This document shows, one piece after another, positions 8,937-17,607 of a DNA stretch of 64,000 bases (position 1 is the stretch's first letter; every line of letters begins with the position of its first letter). A program made the translations under genes and the position numbers. Origin of the DNA: Mucilaginibacter boryungensis (GTDB lineage: Bacteria > Bacteroidota > Bacteroidia > Sphingobacteriales > Sphingobacteriaceae); assembly GCF_015221995.1 (NCBI RefSeq), contig NZ_JADFFM010000001.1:1116001-1180000 (forward strand). The letters run 5' to 3'. The notes beneath the pieces were generated by a model that was not told the DNA's origin, searched no databases, and was given only the letters and a program-made list of their open reading frames with translations.

Positions 8937-9980
8937 ATGATAAATAATACTGACCTGCAAGATATTGAGGAACAGGACTTTTACGAACATTTACGAGTAG
9001 TTGTAGATAAGGGCCAATCGTTGTTGCGGATTGATAAATTTTTAATGCACCGCATTGAGAATGCCTCGCGTAACCGTATACAAAACGCAATCGAGTTGGG
9101 TAATGTACTGGTAAATGATAAAGCGATTAAGGCAAGTTATAAAGTAAAACCGCTTGATGTGATATCGGTTGTATTGCCGCACCCGCCCCGCGATACTGAA
9201 GTTTACCCTGAAAATATTCCCATAAATATTGTTTATGAAGATGATGACGTGCTGATTGTTAACAAGGAAGCGGGGATGGTAGTACACCCAGGCTATAATA
9301 ACTATAGTGGTACATTGGTGAACGCATTGGTATATTACTTTCAGCAGCTACCTACGCTGCCAGGTAATGATGGCCGCCCGGGTTTAGTACACCGTATTGA
9401 TAAGGATACCTCGGGCCTGCTGCTTATCAGCAAAAACGAACGCTCTATGACCTATCTGGCCCGGCAGTTTTATGAACATACCATCAACCGCAAATATATA
9501 GCCCTGGTTTGGGGCGATTTGCCAGAAGACGGTACTATAACCGGTTATATTGGCCGTAGCATTGGCGATAGGAGGGTGATGTCTATTTATGATACCGAGG
9601 AGAAAGGCAAATGGTCGGTAACGCATTATAAGGTGTTAGAACGTATGGGCTATGTTACACTAATTGAATGCAAACTTGAGACAGGCCGTACGCACCAGAT
9701 CCGCGCGCATATGAAACATATCGGCCACCCGCTGTTTAGTGATGCTGTTTACGGTGGTGATAAAATATTAAAGGGTACCGTATTCAGTAAATACAAACAG
9801 TTTGTTGAGAATTGCTTTGAACTGATGCCGCGCCAGGCACTGCATGCCCAAAGTTTGGGCTTTGTACACCCATCAACAAAAAAAAGCATTTATTTTGAAG
9901 CCGCTTTGCCACAGGACTTTGAGTCGGTGTTGAAAAAATGGCGCGGTTACACGGCAACATCTGCCGGACAAATGGGTTAA
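8937..9980 (+). CDS. RluA family pseudouridine synthase (RluD-like)
   Basis: Converts specific uridines of rRNA (possibly tRNA) to pseudouridine. The 347-residue protein has an N-terminal S4 RNA-binding domain (LLRIDKFLMHRI, residues 29-90). The catalytic domain follows, with Asp155 in VHRIDKDTSG and the later signature GRTHQIRAHM. ATG 8937 is preferred over an upstream TTG at 8928. Length and S4 domain fit the RluD-like group acting on 23S rRNA; the exact target cannot be deduced. The gene ends 19 bp before the class IV aminotransferase gene and is probably co-transcribed with it. Confidence 0.93.
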   Translation: MINNTDLQDIEEQDFYEHLRVVVDKGQSLLRIDKFLMHRIENASRNRIQNAIELGNVLVNDKAIKASYKVKPLDVISVVLPHPPRDTEVYPENIPINIVYEDDDVLIVNKEAGMVVHPGYNNYSGTLVNALVYYFQQLPTLPGNDGRPGLVHRIDKDTSGLLLISKNERSMTYLARQFYEHTINRKYIALVWGDLPEDGTITGYIGRSIGDRRVMSIYDTEEKGKWSVTHYKVLERMGYVTLIECKLETGRTHQIRAHMKHIGHPLFSDAVYGGDKILKGTVFSKYKQFVENCFELMPRQALHAQSLGFVHPSTKKSIYFEAALPQDFESVLKKWRGYTATSAGQMG

Positions 9981-9999
9981 ATATGGTTTATAATCTGTC

Positions 10000-10836
10000 A
10001 TGAAATCCACATTTATCAATTTTAACGACGAGATACTGCCGGCCGATAGCCTGGTAATGAGCACGGCCAACCGTGCCTTTAAATATGGCGATGGCCTGTT
10101 TGAAAGCATGCGCCTGATGAAAGGCGAGCTAAAGTTTACCGATCAGCATGTGGATCGCTTACAACGAGGGATGAAGGCCCTGAAGATGGACGGCTATTCA
10201 CAAATGGATGCCTGGTTTTTGAAAGACAGAACAGAAACATTAAGCATCCGCAATAAATGCAAACATGGCCGTATGCGTTTAACAGTTTATCGCGATGGAG
10301 AGGGTTTGTATACGCCAACACGCAATAAGATAGGTTTTTGTATGGAATTGCAGCCTATAGATGAACCACGTTATTTTTTAAACGATAAAGGCCTGATTAT
10401 GGATGTATTTACAGAATTAGGTAAACCGCTGAATTATCTGTCCAATATCAAATCGTGCAACGCGTTGGTTTACGTGATGGCCGGCATCTACAAAAATCAG
10501 AACCGGCTGGATGATGTATTTATCGTTAACCAAAATAAGTTTTTGTGCGAGGCTGGCAGTTCGAACGTATTTGTATTGTATAAAAACCATCTGTACACCC
10601 CGGCTTTAACCGAAGGTTGTGTGGAAGGGGTAATGCGGCAGGTTGTCATAAACATTGCCTTGCAAAACAACATACCTGTAACGGAGGCACAAATAAACCC
10701 AGAGATATTATACGAAGCCGACGAGGTTTTTCTTACCAACGCTACCCGAGGTATACAATGGGTGATGGGCTATGGCGTAAAACGCTATTTTAATAGGCTC
10801 AGCAAGTTTTTAATGGATGAGCTTAATAAATTATAA
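10000..10836 (+). CDS. Class IV aminotransferase (PabC/IlvE-like)
   Basis: PLP enzyme of the D-amino-acid aminotransferase/branched-chain aminotransferase/4-amino-4-deoxychorismate lyase superfamily, 278 residues, cytoplasmic. Visible features are the N-terminal NRAFKYGDGLFESMR, the Schiff-base lysine Lys151 in LSNIKSCNALVY, the glutamate in LCEAGSSNVF, and the phosphate loop FLTNATRGIQWV. The length and the RAFKYGDGLFE start suit the aminodeoxychorismate lyase (folate) or a short aminotransferase in Bacteroidota; I cannot choose between them. It converges with the aldo/keto reductase gene, with only 3 bp between the stop codons. Confidence 0.85.
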   Translation: MKSTFINFNDEILPADSLVMSTANRAFKYGDGLFESMRLMKGELKFTDQHVDRLQRGMKALKMDGYSQMDAWFLKDRTETLSIRNKCKHGRMRLTVYRDGEGLYTPTRNKIGFCMELQPIDEPRYFLNDKGLIMDVFTELGKPLNYLSNIKSCNALVYVMAGIYKNQNRLDDVFIVNQNKFLCEAGSSNVFVLYKNHLYTPALTEGCVEGVMRQVVINIALQNNIPVTEAQINPEILYEADEVFLTNATRGIQWVMGYGVKRYFNRLSKFLMDELNKL

Positions 10837-10839
10837 CGC

Positions 10840-11829
10840 TTACTTGTTTACCATACCCATAGCAGCGCCAGTATAACGCGGGCCGGTATTAGGGTATGCC
10901 TTTAATACATTTTCAATATCGTTCAAATCGGATGCTGTTAATACCACGTTTACCGATTGCGCGTTTTCCATCAGGTATTTGCGCTTTTTAGTGCCGGGGA
11001 TAGGGATAATATCATTACCTTGTGCCAGCACCCATGCAATGGCCAATTGGGCAGGTGTGCAGTTTTTGCCATGTGCCAGTTCAGCGAAGGCAGCAGCCAG
11101 TTTAGCGTTATTTTCATAATAGTCACCCTGGAAGCGCGGTATGGTATGCCTGAAATCATTTGATTTCAATTCATCGGGATTATCGGGCAGGGTAGCGCTA
11201 AATAAACCACGTGAAAGCGGGCTGAATGGTACAAAACCAATACCTAATTCGCGGCAGGTAGCCAGTATTTCTTTTTCCGGGTCGCGGGTTAACAATGAAT
11301 ATTCGCTTTGCAGCGCGGCAATAGGATGCACACTTACGGCTTTGTGTAATGATTCGACCGATGCTTCGGACAAGCCAAGATAACGCACCTTGCCTTCTTT
11401 TACCAATTCGGCCATCGCGCCAACCATTTCTTCAACGGGTACCTTAGGATCGATACGATGGGCATAATACAAGTCTATCACCTCAATATTCAGGCGTTTC
11501 AGGCTACCCTCAACCGCTTTACGCATATAAGCCGGAGAAGCGTCGAATGCGCCAAGCTTGCCATCGGTTTGGGGCACAAAACCAAATTTAGTAGCTATGA
11601 AAACCTTGCCGCGGTTTGGCGCCAGCACTTTGGCTATTAGTTCCTCGTTAATATAAGGGCCATAAATATCGGCGGTATCCCAAAAATTAATGCCCAGTTC
11701 AATGGCCAGGTTTAAAACTGCAATAGATTCGGCGTCATCCCGGGTCCCATAAGCATGCGACATGCCCATGCATCCCAAACCAATAGCCGAAAGTTTTTCA
11801 CCGGTGTTTCCTAATATCCTGTATTTCAT
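10840..11829 (-). CDS. Aldo/keto reductase (Tas/YajO-like)
   Basis: NAD(P)H-dependent aldo/keto reductase of 329 residues. It shows [13 protein letters not shown] at the N-terminus, DTADIYGPY (catalytic Asp and Tyr), FIATKFGF (catalytic Lys), [10 protein letters not shown] (catalytic His), and the late [11 protein letters not shown] cofactor segment. This pattern is typical of the AKR13-like, potassium-channel-beta-like group that includes plant-type aldehyde reductases. It is cytoplasmic with unknown substrate. It is unrelated in sequence detail to the AKR at 3790-4662. The upstream gap holds an inverted repeat (11850-11916). Confidence 0.9.
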   Translation of the reverse strand: MKYRILGNTGEKLSAIGLGCMGMSHAYGTRDDAESIAVLNLAIELGINFWDTADIYGPYINEELIAKVLAPNRGKVFIATKFGFVPQTDGKLGAFDASPAYMRKAVEGSLKRLNIEVIDLYYAHRIDPKVPVEEMVGAMAELVKEGKVRYLGLSEASVESLHKAVSVHPIAALQSEYSLLTRDPEKEILATCRELGIGFVPFSPLSRGLFSATLPDNPDELKSNDFRHTIPRFQGDYYENNAKLAAAFAELAHGKNCTPAQLAIAWVLAQGNDIIPIPGTKKRKYLMENAQSVNVVLTASDLNDIENVLKAYPNTGPRYTGAAMGMVNK

Positions 11830-11849
11830 ATTTTATAGTGATAGCTCAT

Positions 11850-11916
11850 GGGTCATAGTTCATAGTCAGAAATCAGCTAAATGCTACTATTGATCCATGA
11901 CTATTAACTACGACCC
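11850..11916. repeat. Intergenic inverted repeat (19-bp arms, 2 mismatches)
   Basis: Arms 11850-11868 and 11898-11916 are reverse complements with two mismatches, around a 29-nt centre. The arms contain repeated TCATAGT-like words. Intergenic palindromes of this wording look like a dispersed repeat, but only one copy was noticed here. Confidence 0.6.
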
Positions 11917-11927
11917 GCAAAGCGGTT

Positions 11928-12848
11928 TTACTCAATAATAGCAAATTGCGATAAACTGACAAACTCCTGTATGCGGCCTGCCACTTCGGCCTGGGTAAGG
12001 TTTTTTAGCTTTTCGGTGCCAAATTTTTCTACACAGAATGATGCCAGTGCCGAGCCATAAATAATAGCATTCTTCATGTTGTTGAAATTGATAGTACCAA
12101 CTTTAGCCAGATAGCCAATAAAGCCGCCTGCAAAAGTGTCGCCGGCGCCGGTTGGGTCAAACACATCAGCCAGTGGTAGGGCAGGGGCTGAAAATATCAG
12201 ATCATCGCTAAATAGTAAAGCACCGTGCTCGCCTTTTTTAATGATCAGGTATTTTGGTCCCATGGCTAAAATTTTACGGGCAGCTTTCACCAATGAGTGC
12301 TCGCCAGATAACTGTCGTGCTTCTGCATCGTTAATAGTTAATACGTCTACCATTTTAATGGTTTCCAGCAAATCGTCCATGGCAATGTCCATCCAAAAAT
12401 TCATGGTATCCATTACAATTAGCTTAGGGCGCTTTTTAAGGCGTTTAATAACCGTTTGTTGTATCTGCGGTGTCAGGTTGCCAAGCATCAGGTATTCACA
12501 ATCCTGATAGCTTTCGGGGATGATTGGATCGAAATCGGCCAGTACATTCAATTCGGTGATCAGCGTATCACGGCTGTTCATGTCGTTATGGTATCTGCCA
12601 CTCCAAAAAAATGACTTTTCACCTTTTTTAATCTGTAAGCCTTCAGTATTTATATGATGTTTGTTCAGATCTTTAATTTCGGACTGCGGGAAGTCGTCGC
12701 CCACTACAGCAACAATTTTTGTCTTATCGTAAAAGTAAGAAGCAGCCAAACTTGCATATGTTGCGGCACCGCCAACAATTTTATCTGTCTTTCCAAAGGG
12801 GGTCTCAATTGCGTCAAACGCCACAGTACCAATAACTAACAAACTCAT
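11928..12848 (-). CDS. PfkB family carbohydrate/nucleoside kinase
   Basis: Ribokinase-fold kinase that phosphorylates a sugar or nucleoside with ATP; 306 residues, cytoplasmic. I place the start at ATG 12848 (MSLLVIGTVAFDAIETPFG), because the in-frame extension to 12917 is A/T-rich and unlike protein. PfkB signature 1 region: GGAATYASLAASYF near residue 30. Signature 2 with the catalytic aspartate: DPTGAGDTFAGGFIGY near residue 250. The N-terminal GTVAFDAIETPFGK recalls the adenosine-kinase-like PfkB proteins of Bacteroidota; the substrate is undetermined. Divergent from the tRNA-Asn gene. Confidence 0.88.
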   Translation of the reverse strand: MSLLVIGTVAFDAIETPFGKTDKIVGGAATYASLAASYFYDKTKIVAVVGDDFPQSEIKDLNKHHINTEGLQIKKGEKSFFWSGRYHNDMNSRDTLITELNVLADFDPIIPESYQDCEYLMLGNLTPQIQQTVIKRLKKRPKLIVMDTMNFWMDIAMDDLLETIKMVDVLTINDAEARQLSGEHSLVKAARKILAMGPKYLIIKKGEHGALLFSDDLIFSAPALPLADVFDPTGAGDTFAGGFIGYLAKVGTINFNNMKNAIIYGSALASFCVEKFGTEKLKNLTQAEVAGRIQEFVSLSQFAIIE

Positions 12849-12881
12849 GTAAAAATATTTTAATTTTTTTTGCTGCAAATA

Positions 12882-12912
12882 TTGTGAAATTACCTCAATA
12901 ATCATACTTTTG
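12882..12912 (+). promoter_or_regulatory. Promoter of tRNA-Asn
   Basis: TTG at 12882-12884, a 20-bp spacer, and TACTTTTG at 12905-12912 match the Bacteroidota TTG-N19/20-TAnnTTTG consensus. The tRNA begins at 12936, about 17 bp after the expected transcription start. Confidence 0.7.
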
Positions 12913-12935
12913 CACACTCCAAACCGGAAAATGAT

Positions 12936-13012
12936 TCCTGAGTAGCTCAGCCGGTTAGAGCATCTGACTGTTAATCAGAGGGTCGCTGGTTCGAGCCCAG
13001 CCTCAGGAGCCA
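12936..13012 (+). tRNA. tRNA-Asn (anticodon GUU)
   Basis: Complete 77-nt cloverleaf with encoded CCA. The acceptor stem pairs TCCTGAG (12936-12942) with CTCAGGA (13002-13008). The anticodon stem TCTGA/TCAGA encloses the loop CTGTTAA, with anticodon GTT at 12970-12972. The T-arm is GCTGG-TTCGAGC-CCAGC. It is followed by a terminator and overlapped on the other strand by the end of a recombinase remnant. Confidence 0.97.
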
Positions 13013-13940
13013 CAATGGGCAAGCACGTTTTACGGTCGCTTGCCCTTCTTTTTTTCTCTCGTAACGTACTGTTAATCTGATAGATAAGTTGAAACAAAAA
13101 ATCAACGTTAGCGGTTCGATGTTGCAGATTTTCAAAAGTGAATTTTTCGGGGTACATCGAACCAATTACCTCTCTTTGAACGTAAGTGTCATGATTAGAG
13201 TAGATTACATCTATCTGCGTTAATTTAACAATAGCCTTGTCTAATAACCTTTCCACCTCTGCCGGGCTAACCGCCACTACAGGTGCTTCAGAAAGCTTTG
13301 CTTCTAAAACAGCGATCCGGTGTTCGCTTTCTGTCTTGATGGTTTTATAATCCGAACCATCCAAATCCCCTGTTAATAATAACTCCCTGGCTTTGGTTAT
13401 GCGATTGCCTAATTCCGTAATTTCGACAATCCAATTGGTTTTGTCTTTGGTTTCGCCTTTTGTCGCATCGATATAGGCGTCCATGATAGCCGTTTTGAAA
13501 AACTCTTTAGATTCATCGTTCAGGATATACAGTTTTAACTCATCTACAAATGCCTTATTAATTTCCTCGGCCTTTTTACGATAACCACATTTAGAAGAAC
13601 AATGGTAATAATAGTAGTAGTTACCTCTTCCCTTAGAGGCACTGCCGCATAATACCCGGTTGCACCGGTTGCAATTCAAAAAGCCCCGCAATGGCAGCAT
13701 ACTCGGCGACATAATAGTCAGTTTGCTCTTTCGCTTCTTTCCGTCCAATATATCCTGTACCTCATAATACATGGTTTCTGTTATGAGCGGTTCATGTAGT
13801 CCTTTTACGAGGTGGCAATCTTCATCCTTATATTTCTCAATAAATATCTTTCCGCAGTACATCGGGTTACGAATAGCCATTAAAAAGCGGTTTTTGTTAC
13901 ATTTTAAGCCCATTGCCCGTGACAAAAACGGTAACGATTG
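12975..13940 (-). pseudogene. Large serine recombinase, N-terminally truncated, reading into tRNA-Asn
   Basis: An open frame of about 322 codons holds only the C-terminal two thirds of a large serine recombinase. It contains part of the recombinase domain (SLPFLSRAMG, NPMYCGKIFIEK, VKGLHEPLI), a zinc-ribbon (FLNCNRCNRVLCG paired with CSSKCGYRKK), a coiled-coil-like segment and a basic tail. The resolvase catalytic domain with its nucleophilic serine, normally the first 140 or so residues, is absent. An in-frame TAA (13941-13943) stands just before the surviving sequence. The C-terminal APEAGLEPATL is encoded by the antisense of the tRNA-Asn gene, and the stop lies in its anticodon stem. That arrangement is known for integrases sitting at a tRNA attachment site. 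It is not functional as an integrase. Confidence 0.85.
13017..13055 (+). terminator. Terminator after tRNA-Asn
   Basis: 8-bp perfect stem GGGCAAGC (13017-13024) / GCTTGCCC (13038-13045) followed by TTCTTTTTTT. It lies inside the 3' coding part of the opposite-strand recombinase remnant. Confidence 0.85.
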
Positions 13941-13971
13941 TTAAAACTTATAACTTGTAGATTCCTAAACC

Positions 13972-15074
13972 ATGCGAGAAAGTTTAGACCCTGAAATTAT
14001 CGGTACCCCGGCCCAGTTAATAAAATTACTCAGTAAACCTGAGCCGATTTTTAATTTTGTGCTATACGATTTTAAGCTTTCATCGAACTGGGTTGACATA
14101 GTTAAAGATCAAACCATACCTGGTATTGAAGTTTCTTCGGATGCGAATTTTGAAGAAGATGATAATATTGCTGGATTATATCCGGGATTGTATATTTCCT
14201 ACATTAAATTTACTAAGCCGGTGCACTTTGTGCAATGCCGGTTCACTGGCCCTGTGAATTTAAGAAACCTTGTTTTTGAAAGTGATTTTCAATTTTTTGA
14301 GCCTTCATTTACTGAATCAGTCAATATATTTTCTTCAAAATTTCTGGGAAAAACCAGCTTTAGATCAATGACTGCTAAACAGTCCTTCACAATTTTACAC
14401 AGTACGATTAATTCAGATCAGCTTGGTTTTCGTAGTTGCACGTTTGAAGATGGGTTGGCTATTTATGCGTGTAACTTTATCAATGATTTAGACCTCGGAG
14501 ATTCCGTTTTTAAGAAAATGCTTGTTATCCGTATGGGCAACATAGCTGGTAAACTCAACTTAGCTATTTGTGAGATCGAAAACCTACAAATCATCGGTAA
14601 TCACGAAACGAATGCCCCTCTTGTTGTAAAAGACATCAACCTTTCAGATACGACGGTCGAAAAGCAAACGCAAATTAATTTGGTCACGGTCAAGGGTGAA
14701 GTAAAAGCTGATGGTGCTATATTTCAGGATTCTGTCTTTATAGATAATGCTACTTTTCAGGGGAAAAGTTGGTGGACGGCGGTAAAGTTCGATAAAAATT
14801 TAAGTATCCAGCAATCAGCTTTTGGGGACAATTGAGTTTCGCTTACTCGCAGTTTGAGGGAAATGTAATGTTAAGCAGGTCTGATTTCTCCCAAGCCGAT
14901 GTTTTTTTCTCGGACGTTTTAATTAATGCGGATCTTTGGATTTCTGGTAATGCTAAGAATAATCTCCCGGCTATGCTCAACCATAAAATTAGCTTTAGAG
15001 GTGCGGTAGTCTCGGCTGCAAGTATTCTACGGATAATTGGGATTAACGAAAAAAATGCCCCAGCCGGGACTTGA
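13972..15074 (+). pseudogene. Pentapeptide-repeat-like protein split by a frameshift
   Basis: Two consecutive frames together make one right-handed beta-helix-like protein. The first (13972-14835, 287 codons) has an N-terminal helical region, then degenerate five-residue repeats such as VHFVQCRFTG, VNLRNLVFES and VNIFSSKFLG. The second (from 14832, 80 codons) goes on with the same kind of repeat (AYSQFEGNVMLSRSDFSQ). The junction is ATTGA at 14831-14835, where the first frame stops and a TTG of the second begins; a one-base change would restore a single product of about 367 residues. Alternatively the overlap permits translational coupling. Function unknown; such proteins are often DNA mimics or scaffold proteins. 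It begins 31 bp from the truncated recombinase. Confidence 0.6.
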
Positions 15075-15149
15075 GACTAAGGTTATTGATAATCATTTGT
15101 ATATTAAAATAATATTTATATTACGCCCCACTTAATAACCTTTATCATT

Positions 15150-15464
15150 ATGAAAATAACAATCCCAACCACCGCAGGCACTGCCCTGAAAAAGAAAATT
15201 TTTGATGCAGTCGAAGATGAGACATTAAAGACTTGGGAAGTCAGAAGTGGCGAAGTGGAATATCTTACGCATACACCTGAGCAATGGTACGATAAAGTAT
15301 TGTTAAGATTTACTGTAACAAAAACCGCGCTTGAAATCGATACTTACTATTGGAAAGGCAATGTGCCAAACGAAGACGTAAAAGGCTATTATGTCGGGAG
15401 GTTCACCGAAGTTTTATTGGTTCACTTTAGAGACGATTTCGAAACTTTCACAATAAGTAAGTAA
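15150..15464 (+). CDS. Hypothetical 104-aa protein, island cargo
   Basis: I do not recognise this protein. It is acidic/neutral, soluble, without signal peptide, and predicted mainly as alpha/beta. It has an N-terminal helix (LKKKIFDAVEDETLKTWEVR), then strands with many aromatic residues (VEYLTHTPEQWYDKVLLRFT, LEIDTYYWKGN) and a final strand set ending FETFTISK. The shape suggests a small immunity-like or accessory protein. It starts about 75 bp after the pentapeptide-like remnant and ends 8 bp before the PD-(D/E)XK-like gene, so the last two are probably one transcription unit. A role as partner of the nuclease-like protein is an inference from position only. Confidence 0.6.
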   Translation: MKITIPTTAGTALKKKIFDAVEDETLKTWEVRSGEVEYLTHTPEQWYDKVLLRFTVTKTALEIDTYYWKGNVPNEDVKGYYVGRFTEVLLVHFRDDFETFTISK

Positions 15465-15472
15465 TTTTTTTG

Positions 15473-16420
15473 ATGAACATAGCGGTAGAATATATAAATA
15501 CGCATGGCGTATTAGCCAACCAGATGCATCGAATGTCGCGTGTGGCATTTGCAAAACATCTTGCTATCGCCGGACAAGGTTATGCGCCAACTCCCCGAAA
15601 ATTAATTCGGACGATCGCCATGTTTCTACATTATAGTTATTATACGCGATCAGGCGCATTTAATGACGATAGATTTTCAGAGCCACCAATAGAATTATCT
15701 GACCCGACTGAAAAAGGACAATTCTCTAACCTTGCCGGAAGGGCCATCGCAGATTTTTTATCCAAACATATTGGGCATAGTATGTTCACGGTTAATTATG
15801 AAGCCGCCATGCGTTTAAGGGGTATGCGGCTCAGTATAGGCCGCAGGCAGGTCAGAAGACCCGATCTGCTTGCTTTTGCGAATAATGAAACGTTCGCTGT
15901 TGAAGCAAAAGGGTTTTCAGGTGGATATGGGAATATGGGTGACCATAAAGCACAATCGCAAACCGGAGGTATACCCGTGAATTATACTATTGCTTCGGTT
16001 GCCTATGATCTATATCGTAATGTGAAATGCAAGTATCATGATCCGTTCAACGATAATGTTGCTTTCGATAATGAGTTGTTGGGCGGATTAACACGTGATT
16101 ACTATGCCGGCTTAGCTCAATTTCTTAATGAAAAATTCTTCTACTTTCGGGAGGCCGAGTATTTTGGGGAACAATTTTATGAGGTTGATCTGTCGAACCG
16201 TAATTTCTTCCAATATTTTAAAAAGGATTTTCCTTTTAGTTTTTGGCAACATGAACTATTGGACTATTATAGACCGACGCTGATCTTACCCCGAGATATT
16301 AGGGCGTTCGCTAAAAATGGTATTTCTAATAACATCCGTCCTTTTTTATTTGATTCCATTGAACAAAATAGTAATATCTACATTGATAATGATCGGGTTG
16401 GTTTGAGCTTTAGACGTTAA
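15473..16420 (+). CDS. Protein with PD-(D/E)XK-like nuclease motif, island cargo
   Basis: A 315-residue soluble protein starting at ATG 15473 (a TTG directly before it is in frame). The middle has RRPDLLAFANN followed by TFAVEAKGFSGG: Asp131, then Glu144-x-Lys146 on the next strand. This is the PD-(D/E)XK arrangement of restriction-like nucleases, with a possible upstream acidic residue near 110 in NYEAAMRLRG. A downstream DHKAQSQTGG could supply further contacts. The N-terminal 100 residues are helical; the C-terminal half is aromatic-rich (FFYFREAEYFGEQFY). I do not recognise the family beyond the motif. Plausible roles are defence nuclease, DNA repair, or a non-catalytic relic. It is probably co-transcribed with the 104-aa gene. 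Confidence 0.6.
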   Translation: MNIAVEYINTHGVLANQMHRMSRVAFAKHLAIAGQGYAPTPRKLIRTIAMFLHYSYYTRSGAFNDDRFSEPPIELSDPTEKGQFSNLAGRAIADFLSKHIGHSMFTVNYEAAMRLRGMRLSIGRRQVRRPDLLAFANNETFAVEAKGFSGGYGNMGDHKAQSQTGGIPVNYTIASVAYDLYRNVKCKYHDPFNDNVAFDNELLGGLTRDYYAGLAQFLNEKFFYFREAEYFGEQFYEVDLSNRNFFQYFKKDFPFSFWQHELLDYYRPTLILPRDIRAFAKNGISNNIRPFLFDSIEQNSNIYIDNDRVGLSFRR

Positions 16421-16868
16421 TGTAAAATAAGTTATGTTCCGTTATTGATTTTATACATTGGCTTGGTCAGACCGATCGCAAACCGAGCAACTCCGGAAGA
16501 AGAAAAAGAAAAAGGCCTGGCTCAAAGTTATTATAGTCACTTATAAAATCTATACTTAGAAGCCCGTGTTTCACTGGGTTGGTATTTTAAACCACCGTAC
16601 GCCCCACTGCCTGATTGGCCAAAAGGCTACGGGTAGACGAATTCTGCCGTATGGTAAATCACTGTTAAACAAAATCGGAGCCGGGTTCTCCGGCTCCGCA
16701 ATGCAATTTGATTGCATCTGACCGAACAGGAATAAATTCCACTCATCGGTTAATCAAATTTAATTGACACTAAGCTAAATAAAGTGCTTGCTATCAGGCA
16801 TTTCGATGATCTTCGTCACCATTTTTATTAATTATCCTCCTGATCTTAGATAATTATTATTTAATAAG
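16421..16868. other. Gene-poor 448-bp interval after the nuclease-like gene
   Basis: No credible coding frame was found. The first half has a decayed look with scattered stops. The only clear structure is the pair of hairpins at 16676-16717. Confidence 0.6.
16676..16717. repeat. Two adjacent perfect hairpins
   Basis: First hairpin: 9-bp stem CGGAGCCGG/CCGGCTCCG (16676-16684, 16690-16698) with loop GTTCT. Second, two bases later: ATGCAAT-TTG-ATTGCAT (16701-16717). There is no T-run, so this is not a standard terminator. It could be a REP-like element, a junction scar or a processing site. Confidence 0.55.
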
Positions 16869-17531
16869 ATGAAAACGACAATTGCTTCGCGCAAATTTAC
16901 AATTACAGGGGGCTTATTAACTATCATGCTAATTCTATTAATTGTAGGTGTATCCCTAAAATGCTTAACCAGGCAAAGTGATTTTGCAATGGGCATTAGC
17001 AAGATAAATCACCAATTAAATCAAGTACATAGGGCTGCAATAACGGTTTACCAATTGGATATTGCCCGAATCCGGTATAGGCGAACCGGTTTAAACATAT
17101 TCAGGTTGGCGTTTCAACAGATCGGCGATAGCTTGTCCACGCAAATAAAGGAACTTCATTATTTAACAAAAGATGATAGTATTGAAAAAGCATGCGTCGT
17201 ATCGGTTTCAATGGGGATCAAGGATCTTCAGGGATATTGGTTGTCGCCCGCTAACTATACTGAAAAGCCCGGCGGGAAGAACAAACTTCGTGTTGCAATG
17301 GAGGAAGAAACAAAGATCGCTGGGATCCAGTCAGATTTGAATACCATAAGCCAGGGTTATACACACCGTTTCAACAATTTATTCCTGGTCAATCAGAAAA
17401 CGATGAAGCAAACACAGCAAGTGATTATTTTCACAGCTGCATTGATTCTATTGATACTGCTGTGTATGCTTATGATGCAGCGCGTAATGTTAAAAAAAAT
17501 GAAAACTGACGAAGATCAGCCGGTGCCGTGA
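16869..17531 (+). CDS. Two-TM protein with periplasmic helical sensor-like domain
   Basis: A 220-residue membrane protein. A first hydrophobic segment (residues 13-31, GGLLTIMLILLIVGVSL) and a second one (residues 187-207, VIIFTAALILLILLCMLMM) enclose about 150 periplasmic residues of long helices. The protein ends in a short cytoplasmic basic tail. This is the architecture of the four-helix-bundle or CHASE3-like sensory half of chemoreceptors and histidine kinases. No HAMP, kinase or other output domain follows, and the frame closes normally. It could be a truncated sensor, a modulator of a kinase encoded elsewhere, or a free-standing sensor subunit. It precedes the BON/stress-protein cluster by 76 bp. 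No predicted Crp/Fnr-type site was seen upstream. Confidence 0.65.
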   Translation: MKTTIASRKFTITGGLLTIMLILLIVGVSLKCLTRQSDFAMGISKINHQLNQVHRAAITVYQLDIARIRYRRTGLNIFRLAFQQIGDSLSTQIKELHYLTKDDSIEKACVVSVSMGIKDLQGYWLSPANYTEKPGGKNKLRVAMEEETKIAGIQSDLNTISQGYTHRFNNLFLVNQKTMKQTQQVIIFTAALILLILLCMLMMQRVMLKKMKTDEDQPVP

Positions 17532-17607
17532 CTTGTATCATAGCTTACAAGCTGCAATTACTGTTATTTTGATTAACAAATAATACAAACCTTTAACATT
17601 AAATGTC

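Noticed and set aside
12971..13165. Minus-strand 64-codon frame ending LLRLGSNQRPSD
   Set aside because: It is an out-of-frame reading of the recombinase remnant and the antisense of the tRNA gene; this peptide ending is a common translation artefact of tRNA genes.
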